Part shown: positions 1-7,624 of the stretch, piece by piece
Position numbering within the stretch: position 1 is the stretch's first letter
How the letters are laid out: each line of letters opens with the position of its first letter
Source of the DNA: Dehalococcoidia bacterium
GTDB lineage: Bacteria; Chloroflexota; Dehalococcoidia; GIF9; UBA5620
Assembly: GCA_016783225.1 (NCBI GenBank)
Contig: JADHWZ010000101.1
Span: 1-8,257 of the forward strand
Length of the DNA stretch: 8,257 bases
Reading direction: 5' to 3'
Program-made: the position numbers and the translations under genes
Notes under the pieces: model-generated
The model's database searches: none
What the model saw: only the letters and a program-made list of their open reading frames with translations
What the model was told of the DNA's origin: nothing

Positions 1-230
1 CCGTAGTGGTCGGGATGCAGATGGGTAATTACGATTTGACTGATGTCGGAGAAGTCAAACCCGTTGGCCTTCAGATACTCCCCTAACGCGGAGAAGGCTT
101 CCGGAGTGTTCCAGCCGGTATCAATCAGGAGGTTGCCCTGGCTCCCATCAATCAGGTAGGCATTGCTGTGGTCCAGCGGCCCCCCGGGCAGCGGAAGCTT
201 TATCTGGTAAACGCCTTGGATTATTTCCAT
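1..230 (-). CDS. MBL-fold metallo-hydrolase, N-terminal part (cut by window edge)
   Basis: The first 76 codons of a metallo-beta-lactamase-fold hydrolase are present; the gene runs off the left edge. The start is ATG at 228-230, preceded by a strong AGGAGG (complement of 241-246) with an 11-nt spacer. The translation shows the typical early strands of the fold (NAYLID, then NLLIDTG at about residues 33-39) and the metal-binding motif THLHPDHYG at residues 69-77, which supplies the HxHxDH ligands. Such enzymes are usually cytosolic di-metal hydrolases (glyoxalase II-like, lactonase-like or others). The substrate cannot be told from this part. The ribosome binding site overlaps the last codons of the enolase gene, so the gene is almost certainly the third cistron of that operon. 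Confidence in the fold is high and in a specific function low. Confidence 0.88.
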   Translation of the reverse strand, partial: MEIIQGVYQIKLPLPGGPLDHSNAYLIDGSQGNLLIDTGWNTPEAFSALGEYLKANGFDFSDISQIVITHLHPDHY

Positions 231-244
231 GTGTACTCGTCCTC

Positions 245-2055
<1,811 letters not shown>

Positions 2056-2061
2056 TCGTTC

Positions 2062-2097
2062 GCGCTTATCAAGCGCCCTTATTAAGCGCGCTTATCA
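2062..2097. promoter_or_regulatory. Palindrome and direct repeats in the operon leader (possible operator)
   Basis: GCGCTTATCA occurs twice in the same direction (2062-2071 and 2088-2097). The second copy overlaps a perfect 12-bp palindrome, TAAGCGCGCTTA, at 2083-2094. The cluster lies between the predicted transcription start and the first start codon, where a repressor site or an RNA hairpin would act. No regulator is known, and function is inferred from position and symmetry only. Confidence 0.35.
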
Positions 2098-2113
2098 GGT
2101 GGATTCGGCAGCA

Positions 2114-2143
2114 ATTATACCATTCGAGCCCAGATGGCAGCAA
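2114..2143 (-). promoter_or_regulatory. Extended -10 promoter of the LOG-eno-MBL operon
   Basis: On the minus strand there is a perfect TATAAT (complement of 2114-2119) preceded by TGG, giving an extended -10 element (TGnTATAAT). TTGCTG (complement of 2138-2143) lies 18 bp upstream as a partial -35. Transcription would start near 2107, leaving a leader of about 50 nt before the ATG at 2055. This is the only convincing promoter before the three-gene operon. Confidence 0.7.
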
Positions 2144-2480
2144 AATGAATTTTTGATCAGTAACTGTCAACTGTTGGTCGGTGAGAATCCCAGGCGGCCA
2201 TCAAATTGAACCTTCAAAACTCTGTGAGCTAATGCCCGGAGAAGTTGAACCCAAGGACGCAAATAACTCAGAGCGCAAGTCCCACTTTTCCCCAGCCTCT
2301 CAACAAGTAAAGAGTTTATTCTATTTGTATCTTGTCAGGTTCGGAAAAGCGGAGCTGCTCCCTGAGCGGGGGGCCGGACTTCTGTCACACGCGAATTTAG
2401 CGCGTCGAAGATTGATAAAGTTAAAGAGGCTACTGCACTTACTTCAACAACCTTAGGTCCGTGTAGGGCGATATCAGGCT
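2144..2480. other. Non-coding stretch downstream of the reverse transcriptase gene
   Basis: About 340 bp separate the stop codon of the reverse transcriptase gene from the promoter of the LOG-eno operon. A 91-codon open frame on the plus strand (2181-2456) has no ribosome binding site and no recognisable motif, and is not called. The stretch holds a weak hairpin near 2351-2361 and one of two related 21-bp sequences that flank the reverse transcriptase segment (2161-2181). Nothing else is recognisable. A non-coding RNA linked to the reverse transcriptase cannot be excluded. Confidence 0.5.
2345..2361 (-). terminator. Weak hairpin with T-run, possible terminator after the RT gene
   Basis: Read on the minus strand, GGAGCAGCTCC (complement of 2351-2361) can form a 4-bp stem with a 3-nt loop, followed by GC and four T (complement of 2345-2348). 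It lies about 120 nt past the reverse transcriptase stop. The stem is short and the T-run brief, so this is a weak candidate. Confidence 0.2.
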
Positions 2481-4085
2481 TCAATACTGCTCTTCAATGG
2501 GCGAGATGGGTGATGGCACATAGTCATCAAAGTAAGTAGGTTCTTTGAGAGATTTTATATGGTCGACCAGCTCCGCTTGTTCTTGATCCGTCTTCTTTAC
2601 CATTGAGTAAAAGTCACTTCTTTCAGCGATAGAAAGCTTCTGAGTGGCGACTATCATTGCTCGCTTTACCAAATAATCCGCTTCTTCATTGAATTTGTTC
2701 ATCAGGTGATATCTTTCATGCTCGTTTCCAAACTTACCTAGTAGCAATAATGCCTTTGAACGAGTTAGGGAATGCTTATCTTTGTCAAAAGCTATATCCC
2801 TAAACACGTGTAACTCGGCTTGGCTAAAGGGCTGGAATCTCAGCAAGCAACCCAGTATGCACATTTCTTGCCATTCATAAATGTTGGCATGCCCCTTAAG
2901 GAACTTCACTAATTTCTTCTTGAAGATATCCTGAGGAAACACACTGAAGAATCGAGAAAACGTGTCAGCAGAACCTGGCATGGCTTCGAGCTTGTCAATC
3001 AATCTCATCCCTACAGCCTCGATTTCCTTATCCCTACCTCCATAAATCTCTCTCAGACGGACAAAACAATTGACAGCAAATCTGAGATGTCTATCGGCAA
3101 AGGCATTGCTTGAATCGAAGCTCCTTTGGAATAGATCGTTTAATAAAGGCATTCCCAATTTTTTAATGAAGTCCTCATCGCCCAAGCTAAGAATAGTTTG
3201 AATGGTGTCCATGTCTTGACGCCTTGGATCACGCAGTTGTTCCTCGACTTCTGAAGAAGCGAGAATCTGAGTCTTTTTTTCATTAAGATCTAGGCCAATA
3301 CGTCTTAGCTCGCCAATCAATGTTTTAAGAGCAATTTTTGCATCGATTCTGCTTTTCGCTAGAATTCGTATGTCATCCGAATAACGCAAGTAGCGAAGAT
3401 TCTTATTGCGAGACAAGAGGGCATCGACGTGGGAAAGAAAAAGGTTAGCTAATATAGGTGAGGCATTGCCTCCTTGAGGTAACCCAAATCCCTTGTTTCG
3501 CTCCTTTTCCGCCCATGGCCGAATAAGATTGCTGAATAGGAAGTTGACAACGCGGTCTGATTCTTCAGACTTATCAAGCACAGCTATGATGGAATTTCGA
3601 AGCCTCTCAATACCTATGTTCGCAAAATATGCAGTTACGTCTGTTCTTAATAGATACTTGAAGCCACTTTCAAAGTTGACCCAAAAGGCTCGCTCAAATT
3701 TCAACCATTGATCGCTCCAGTGAAATAGCTCCCTCTTCGTATGGTCGAACCTTGAGCTAAAGACAGCGGACCCTAACTTTCTGTCAGCTCTCAAACCGAT
3801 ATAGTTCGCTAGTCCCCTATAGAGGACTAAGTCCCGAAGGTATGGCCGTGCCCCAGGTCTTATAAAGAAACTGTCCTTCGGCACGTCCATCTTAATCAAG
3901 TCCATCACTTGGAATTTATTGTTATCTAGTTCCTGTTTGAGTTGTTGAAGTAATTGGCCTTTGAATTTCTTAGTATCCAGGAAGTGGAGAATGTCAGGGA
4001 GAAAGTCCTGACCGTGCCTCTCATCGCGTAGCACTTCATCATAAGCTTTTTCCAAATTGAGTATTTTAGAAATTCTCCTAGTCAT
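2481..4085 (-). CDS. Reverse transcriptase with helical C-terminal domain, UG/Abi (DRT)-like
   Basis: This 534-residue protein is an RNA-directed DNA polymerase. Residues about 66-95 (VPKDSFFIRPGARPYLRD) resemble the entry block of UG/Abi reverse transcriptases. The palm motifs follow: LRTDVTAYFANI (147-157, catalytic D149), GLPQGGNASPILANL (201-215), YLRYSDDIRIL (232-242, catalytic D237-D238) and GLDLNEKKTQIL (264-275). All three catalytic aspartates are present. Residues about 280-534 form a predicted all-helical region without maturase or endonuclease motifs. This recalls the helical-repeat C-terminus of class 1 UG/Abi enzymes, many of which defend against phage. It lacks the retron VTG motif and the DGR SQ signature (it has SP), so it is neither by motif. 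The start ATG (4083-4085) has AGGAG nine nt upstream. The gene is AT-richer than its neighbours, stands alone and was probably acquired. The exact subgroup is unknown. Confidence 0.85.
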   Translation of the reverse strand: MTRRISKILNLEKAYDEVLRDERHGQDFLPDILHFLDTKKFKGQLLQQLKQELDNNKFQVMDLIKMDVPKDSFFIRPGARPYLRDLVLYRGLANYIGLRADRKLGSAVFSSRFDHTKRELFHWSDQWLKFERAFWVNFESGFKYLLRTDVTAYFANIGIERLRNSIIAVLDKSEESDRVVNFLFSNLIRPWAEKERNKGFGLPQGGNASPILANLFLSHVDALLSRNKNLRYLRYSDDIRILAKSRIDAKIALKTLIGELRRIGLDLNEKKTQILASSEVEEQLRDPRRQDMDTIQTILSLGDEDFIKKLGMPLLNDLFQRSFDSSNAFADRHLRFAVNCFVRLREIYGGRDKEIEAVGMRLIDKLEAMPGSADTFSRFFSVFPQDIFKKKLVKFLKGHANIYEWQEMCILGCLLRFQPFSQAELHVFRDIAFDKDKHSLTRSKALLLLGKFGNEHERYHLMNKFNEEADYLVKRAMIVATQKLSIAERSDFYSMVKKTDQEQAELVDHIKSLKEPTYFDDYVPSPISPIEEQY

Positions 4086-4386
4086 TCAATCTTGCTCCTA
4101 GAAATGGTCTCTTGTTAACCGGGATCATGTTTCGTCCCCGCAGATTTTGATAAGCTTCAGTCTAGTTCACTTTGTATCTGTTCAGAATCGGAGAAAGCAA
4201 GATTACTCCCCAAGCAGGATTCGAACTTGTGCTACTTATATACGCTCATTGTAACCTTCGCTATGCCAGGTTTCAAGCGAAAGCCTTTCAGGATAACTGC
4301 CAGCTGTTAGTAGGACGAGATACATAGGAAAAAGCCTGCTCTACAAATTGACATGGCCGGCATTTTCAGACATGTTACAGTGTCCT
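4086..4386. other. Non-coding region upstream of the reverse transcriptase gene
   Basis: This 300-bp stretch lies between the reverse transcriptase start and the first Pth fragment. It contains the ribosome binding site of the reverse transcriptase gene (complement of 4095-4099), a tRNA-like remnant at 4204-4250 and the second 21-bp flank repeat (4294-4314). There is no clear promoter: TTGCTT (complement of 4195-4200) lacks a good -10. Related defence reverse transcriptases often carry a non-coding RNA in this place, but no such structure can be identified by eye. Confidence 0.45.
4204..4250 (-). pseudogene. Decayed tRNA 3' fragment (T-arm and acceptor remnant)
   Basis: On the minus strand a typical T-loop TTCGAAT lies between ACAAG and CCTGC, followed by TTGGGGA as a 3' acceptor strand, a G discriminator and TAA in place of CCA. 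Only three of five T-stem pairs survive, and no matching 5' acceptor strand exists upstream. It occupies the same relative place after Pth fragment 1 that the tRNA-Lys fragments occupy after Pth fragments 2 and 3. The original amino acid identity cannot be read. Confidence 0.4.
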
Positions 4387-4590
4387 TTAATTGAACTTGT
4401 TCATGGCTGCGGTCATTCCCTCGGTCAGGATACACTCGATAGCCTCGGCTACCCGCGCGATCACCGGTTTGACCATCTCCTCCTCCTGAGGAGTGAGGTC
4501 GCCGAGTAGGTAGCCAACTATGATGTCCTCGTCGGTGACCGTCGTTCCGTCCTCTGCGGTCGGGCGCCCGATGCCTGCCTTGATTCGGCA
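4387..4590 (-). pseudogene. pth: Peptidyl-tRNA hydrolase C-terminal fragment, copy 1
   Basis: Sixty-seven codons plus TAA encode only the C-terminal third of bacterial Pth, the enzyme that frees tRNA from dropped-off peptidyl-tRNA. Recognisable parts are the strand RIKAGIGRP at the beginning, the segment VGYLLGDLTPQEEE, and the family's terminal helix ending TEGMTAAMNKFN. Full-length Pth has about 190 residues. The N-terminal active-site regions (catalytic His, tRNA-binding residues) are absent, and an in-frame TAA at 4606-4608 closes the frame just upstream. No start codon or ribosome binding site is present. It is about 86% identical in nucleotide sequence to copy 2 with no indels. Homology to the other copies stops sharply at the TGC codon (4588-4590). 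It is therefore a non-functional fragment of a gene whose intact copy must lie elsewhere. Confidence 0.85.
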
Positions 4591-4651
4591 CAGTACGGCG
4601 ACTAATTAGTAACGTTCTGACGTTCTGTTGCGCTTGGGTACGTTAGGGCCA

Positions 4652-4680
4652 TTGACATTCAGCGTTCAAGTAACTAGGAT
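4652..4680 (+). promoter_or_regulatory. Sigma-70-type promoter of the FAD oxidoreductase gene
   Basis: A perfect TTGACA (4652-4657) and TAGGAT (4675-4680, four of six matches to TATAAT) are separated by exactly 17 bp. The predicted start near 4687 leaves a leader of about 40 nt before ATG 4728. It would leave only about 11 nt before the alternative ATG at 4698, so it supports the downstream start. Confidence 0.7.
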
Positions 4681-4727
4681 TATCCATATCAATTGAAATG
4701 GGAAATGCCAGAGCTATGGAGGACAAA

Positions 4728-6233
4728 ATGGAGAAATCAATAATTATTATTGGGGCCGGAATCGCCGGCCTATCAGCTGCGTGCTACGGGCAGATGAACG
4801 GCTACCGCACCCGCGTCTTCGAGATGGACAACGCCAGGCCAGGTGGACTGTGCACTACCTGGAAACGTAAGGGCTACAAAATTGATGGCTGTTTAGAATA
4901 TTGGATGGGTTCCGGGCCAGGAACTAACTTCTACCGTTTCTGGGAGGAATTGGGCGCGGTGCAGGGACGGACTATAATCCACCATGAGGAGTGGGCACGT
5001 GTCGAGGGAAAAGGAGGTAAAACCCTCATTTTCTACACCGACATAGACCGGCTGGAGCAGCATATGAAAGAGCTTGCCCCGGAGGACAAGGATGTCATCG
5101 AGGAGCTCTTCGAAGCGACGCGTGCCTGTGTTCGTTTCAAGGACATACCTCCCCAAAAGGCACCTGAGTTATTTGGCCCCGCTGATGGACTTAAGATGAT
5201 GTTCACCATGTTTCCCTACTTAAGGCTTATGAAGAAATGGGGGAAGATTTCAATCCAGGACTTTTCCCAACGCTTCAAGAATCCTTTCCTACGCGAGGCT
5301 TTTCCTCTTAACGGTTTCCCCCTGTTCCTTTCAATATTTGCTTGGATGACGAGTGTGGGCATGATACAGCAAAAACAGGCCGGCTATCCGGTGGGCGGCT
5401 CCCTGGAGATTGCCCGTGCCATCCAGCAGCGTTATCTTGACCTTGGCGGTGAGATTCACTACAAATCACCGGTTGCCAAGATACTGGTGGAAAATGACCA
5501 AGCAGTTGGTGTGCGACTGGCTGACGGCACCGAGCATCGCAGCGACACCGTCATCTCGGCCGCCGATGGCCGCACCACCATATTTGACATGCTGGATGGG
5601 AAGTACATCGACGACAAAATCCAGGGCTACTATGACAACCTCCCTACCATGCCTCCCTTAATCTACATAGGTCTGGGCGTAGCCCGCTCGTTCGATGAGC
5701 CATATTCAGTGTTCGGGACATACTACCCCCTTGATGAGCCGGTTACTATTGCCGGGCAGGAGCTAAAGCGACTGCCGGTACATATTTACAGCTTTGACCC
5801 CACCCTGGCACCTGCGGGCAAGACAGCGTTGAGAGTTAAGCTCGATTCTGATTATGAGTACTGGAAGAAGTTGAGCGAGGACCCTGAACGCTATAAAGCT
5901 GAGAAGGAGCAGATCGCCAACAAAGTGATTGCTTTGCTTGACCGGCGTTTCCCGGGGCTGGCAGATCAGGTGGAAATGCACGATGTGGCGACGCCGATGA
6001 CCTTTGAGCGCTATACCGGCAACTGGCGAGGTAGCTATATGGGATGGGCATCCACAACGGAAACTCTGGGCATGCGTATGAGCAAAACCCTGCCGGGACT
6101 CGGGAACTTCTACATGGCCGGGCAGTGGGTTGAGCCAGGCGGTGGAACGGTCGTTGGGGCTATGTCGGGCCGATATGTAAGTCAGATCATCTGCAAGCGG
6201 GACAAGAAGAAATTTGTAATAAGCACTCCATGA
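4728..6233 (+). CDS. CrtI/phytoene desaturase-like NAD(P)/FAD-dependent oxidoreductase
   Basis: This 501-residue flavoprotein belongs to the phytoene desaturase/retinol saturase-like group of amine-oxidase-fold enzymes (COG1233 type). The N-terminal dinucleotide-binding fold is clear: IIIIGAGIAGLSAA (residues 5-18, GxGxxG), then VFEMDNARPGGLCTTW, the usual FAD-binding helix and glycine pair. GYPVGGSLEIARAIQQRY mid-protein and the C-terminal LGNFYMAGQWVEPGGGTVVGAMSG are the family's other FAD contacts. The substrate is unknown; no other carotenoid gene lies nearby, so a pigment role should not be assumed. The start ATG 4728 has GGAGG at 4718-4722. An in-frame ATG at 4698 would add ten residues but has no ribosome binding site. 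It stands alone as plus-strand cargo between Pth fragments 1 and 2 and has its own promoter. No signal peptide is visible. Confidence 0.88.
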   Translation: MEKSIIIIGAGIAGLSAACYGQMNGYRTRVFEMDNARPGGLCTTWKRKGYKIDGCLEYWMGSGPGTNFYRFWEELGAVQGRTIIHHEEWARVEGKGGKTLIFYTDIDRLEQHMKELAPEDKDVIEELFEATRACVRFKDIPPQKAPELFGPADGLKMMFTMFPYLRLMKKWGKISIQDFSQRFKNPFLREAFPLNGFPLFLSIFAWMTSVGMIQQKQAGYPVGGSLEIARAIQQRYLDLGGEIHYKSPVAKILVENDQAVGVRLADGTEHRSDTVISAADGRTTIFDMLDGKYIDDKIQGYYDNLPTMPPLIYIGLGVARSFDEPYSVFGTYYPLDEPVTIAGQELKRLPVHIYSFDPTLAPAGKTALRVKLDSDYEYWKKLSEDPERYKAEKEQIANKVIALLDRRFPGLADQVEMHDVATPMTFERYTGNWRGSYMGWASTTETLGMRMSKTLPGLGNFYMAGQWVEPGGGTVVGAMSGRYVSQIICKRDKKKFVISTP

Positions 6234-6294
6234 CGGTGGTTTCGAGGTTCGCGTAGATAACAAACGTCAAGTGCAATACTCACGTAGTAATCGC

Positions 6295-6311
6295 TTGATT
6301 TGTTCAATCAA
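6295..6311 (+). terminator. AT-rich hairpin downstream of the oxidoreductase gene
   Basis: TTGATT and AATCAA form a 6-bp inverted repeat around a 5-nt loop, about 60 nt after the stop codon. The stem is AT-rich and no T-run follows, so it is a poor intrinsic terminator. It is listed because nothing better is seen between the gene and the next block. Confidence 0.2.
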
Positions 6312-6410
6312 ACAATAGTCCGTTCTGTCTCATTTGAAACTGGCTAATGAGTCTCACGAAGCATCGCAAGAGGCAACTTCTAGCAACTTCCTGACAACTC
6401 TTGAACACTT

Positions 6411-6466
6411 TGGTGGGCCGTGCAGGACTCGAACCTGCGACAGCCAGGTCAAAAGTCAGTTGCTCT
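6411..6466 (-). pseudogene. tRNA-Lys(UUU) 3' fragment, copy A
   Basis: The minus strand reads as the last 56 nt of a bacterial tRNA-Lys: AGAGC (3' D-stem), an anticodon loop CTTTTGA with UUU, a perfect T-arm (GCAGG, TTCGAGT, CCTGC at 6422-6438), the acceptor strand ACGGCCC, discriminator A and encoded CCA (complement of 6411-6413). The first 20 nt, including the 5' acceptor strand, are missing, and the anticodon stem keeps only two of five pairs. It cannot fold as a tRNA. A 3' piece ending in CCA is the usual scar of integration at a tRNA gene, although no integrase is present here. Confidence 0.8.
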
Positions 6467-6535
6467 GTCATCCTCACCCAGCCTCTCCTTGGACTTCGTC
6501 AAGGACAAGTCCCGTCAAGGGAGAGGGACAGACAA

Positions 6536-6602
6536 CATGTAGTGCGAGGCTTTAGCCTCGCCAGTTACTACACCAGGCGGCCTTAAAAGACCGCACTACA
6601 TG
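6536..6602. repeat. Y-shaped nested inverted repeat, copy A
   Basis: An 11-bp perfect inverted repeat (CATGTAGTGCG at 6536-6546, CGCACTACATG at 6592-6602) encloses two hairpins. These are GCGAGGC-TTTA-GCCTCGC (6544-6561) and GCGG..CCGC around 6577-6594, giving a three-way junction. Just before it, CCTCTCC (6482-6488) pairs with GGAGAGG (6520-6526). The form is that of a small palindromic intergenic element of the REP/MITE kind, and no coding capacity is seen. Confidence 0.75.
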
Positions 6603-6664
6603 CTCACTACCCTCTGTTGTCCAACAAAACCATCAATAAACCGAACGCTGCAGCAAAGGCGGCC

Positions 6665-6880
6665 CTAATTGAACTGGTTCATGGCGGCGGTTATTCCCTC
6701 GGTTAGCATACACTCGAGGGCTTCGGCTACCCGCGCAATCACCGGTTTGATTGTCTTCTTCTCCAGCGGGGTGACGTCGCCGAGCACGTAGCCAACTATC
6801 GCATCCTCGTCGGTGACCGTCGTTCCGTCCTCTTGGGTCGGGCGCCCGATGCCTGCCCTGATTCGGCAGAAATCTTCACT
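6665..6880 (-). pseudogene. pth: Peptidyl-tRNA hydrolase C-terminal fragment, copy 2
   Basis: The frame encodes SEDFCRIRAGIGRP, then IVGYVLGDVTP, and the terminal helix ending LTEGITAAMNQFN before TAG. It matches the C-terminal third of Pth, with the same 67 residues from Cys to the end as copies 1 and 3. The frame stays open to a TGA at about 6905-6907, but the upstream residues do not resemble Pth and there is no start codon or ribosome binding site. It retains four more recognisable Pth residues (SEDF) than copy 1. The 5' border coincides with an 11-bp palindrome, GTGAGACTCAC (6884-6894). The intact N-terminal catalytic part is absent, so no activity is expected. Confidence 0.85.
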
Positions 6881-6945
6881 CCTGTGAGACTCACCTGGCC
6901 TCTCCCGTCAATAGGATGTGACAGAAAGGCACTGTGTGAAGCGGG

Positions 6946-6958
6946 CATCACAGTGATG
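6946..6958. promoter_or_regulatory. Palindrome upstream of the TIGR04076-like gene (possible operator)
   Basis: CATCAC-A-GTGATG is a perfect 13-bp interrupted palindrome about 30 bp upstream of a -10 element. A second inverted pair (CACTGTG at 6930-6936, CACAGTG at 6949-6955) overlaps it. The position suits a regulator binding site, but no regulator gene lies nearby and function is inferred. Confidence 0.3.
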
Positions 6959-6988
6959 TGAGCCGTAGTAATCAGGCTGCCCTTGTCG

Positions 6989-7021
6989 TATAATGTGGTG
7001 CACAGTTCTACGCAGAGGAGG
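6989..7021 (+). promoter_or_regulatory. -10 element and ribosome binding site for the TIGR04076-like gene
   Basis: TATAAT is present at 6989-6994; the region 17 bp upstream lacks a good -35. AGGAGG at 7016-7021 lies nine nt before ATG 7031 and decides that start over an upstream in-frame TTG at 6983, which overlaps the -10 element. Confidence 0.55.
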
Positions 7022-7030
7022 TGCGTCGAT

Positions 7031-7465
7031 ATGACGGAGGACAAGATGGCACGCGTGTGGCAGCGGTTTCAGGAGGTGATGGGCTACAGCGATGAGGAGC
7101 TGGCTAGATTCAAGTCCAACCCCAAGTTCCTCCAGATGATGAACACGCCCACCTTCCGCAGTCACAAGATCGTGGCCGAGGTGATCTCTTCGCACGGCTG
7201 CGGCTCCCGGCACGGGGTGGGACAGCGGCTGGTGATGAACGGAAATGGCGCTTTCATCAGTGACGAGTGCCCACCACTCATGTGCGTGTTCTTGGTGTCG
7301 CAGTTGGCAAACGTAGTGAGCGCTCTCTACGAGCGGTTCGGGGCCGGACTGGACCCCAATGGCATGCTCTTCGATACCGTGTCCTGTACCGATGTCGGGT
7401 TGGATTGCGGAGGCTGGGGTCGTGTCTTGGTGAAGGTCCATGTAGAGGGCCCGCAAGACAAGTGA
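7031..7465 (+). CDS. TIGR04076-like small cysteine-containing protein
   Basis: This 144-residue protein has an N-terminal helical stretch (MGYSDEELARFKSNPKF) followed by a domain that resembles the TIGR04076 family of unknown function. Features are EVISSHGCGSRHGVGQRLVM, DECPPLMCVFLVSQLANVV, GLDPNGMLFDTVSCTDVG and DCGGWGRVLVKVHVE. Several cysteines (in HGCGS, DECP, LMC, VSCTD and LDCGG) and a His could bind a metal or cofactor, but none is proven. No signal peptide or membrane segment is seen; the hydrophobic run around CVFLVSQLANVV is amphipathic and short. The start is set by AGGAGG at 7016-7021. It is a lone plus-strand gene between Pth fragments 2 and 3, with a possible promoter and palindrome upstream. 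The family match is from memory of its motifs; the biochemical role is unknown. Confidence 0.7.
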   Translation: MTEDKMARVWQRFQEVMGYSDEELARFKSNPKFLQMMNTPTFRSHKIVAEVISSHGCGSRHGVGQRLVMNGNGAFISDECPPLMCVFLVSQLANVVSALYERFGAGLDPNGMLFDTVSCTDVGLDCGGWGRVLVKVHVEGPQDK

Positions 7466-7566
7466 CCTGCCCCTAATCATTGCACAACTCATTGAGTTAG
7501 AATTGCCGGCTTCAGAGTCGGCTATGACCTTGCCCCAGTTATACATCGGGCCGAGATGAGATGGAA

Positions 7567-7618
7567 TAGGCCGTGCAGGGCTCGAACCTGCGCCACCCTG
7601 ATCAAAGGTCAGTTGCTC
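7567..7618 (-). pseudogene. tRNA-Lys(UUU) 3' fragment, copy B
   Basis: This is homologous to the fragment at 6411-6466. The minus strand gives GAGC, the anticodon arm ACTGA-CCTTTGA-TCAGG (four of five pairs, UUU retained, but C where U33 is expected), a perfect T-arm (GCAGG, TTCGAGC, CCTGC at 7575-7591) and ACGGCCT. The CCA end is lost and the 5' 20 nt are missing. It is not a working tRNA. Confidence 0.75.
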
Positions 7619-7624
7619 ACCTGG

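Larger units (their letters stand above)
6482..6897. repeat. 416-bp repeat block, copy A (pairs with 7625-8040)
   Basis: This block aligns with 7625-8040 at a constant offset of 1143 bp and no indels. By hand count the non-coding part (6482-6664) differs at three positions in 183 (6485, 6543, 6642). The Pth part (6665-6868) differs at 33 of 204, and the last 29 bp are identical. The copies thus form a mosaic: near-identical ends and a diverged middle. Confidence 0.9.

Noticed and set aside
2181..2456. Plus-strand 91-codon open frame starting with GTG
   Set aside because: It has no ribosome binding site, no recognisable motif and a composition like the surrounding non-coding DNA.
2481..4386. 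Retron or group II intron
   Set aside because: The protein lacks the retron VTG motif, the maturase X domain and an endonuclease. No msr/msd inverted repeats or intron domain V-like hairpin could be found on either side.
6411..6486. Functional tRNA-Lys gene
   Set aside because: The 5' acceptor strand and 5' D-arm are missing and the anticodon stem is mostly unpaired; only a 3' fragment remains.
6334..6586. Plus-strand open frames across the tRNA-Lys fragment and the Y-shaped repeat
   Set aside because: They read through antisense tRNA and palindromic repeat sequence with no ribosome binding site.
7486..7498. AACTCA-T-TGAGTT palindrome as a terminator of the TIGR04076-like gene
   Set aside because: The stem leaves only one unpaired base for the loop and no T-run follows, so an intrinsic terminator is not supported.
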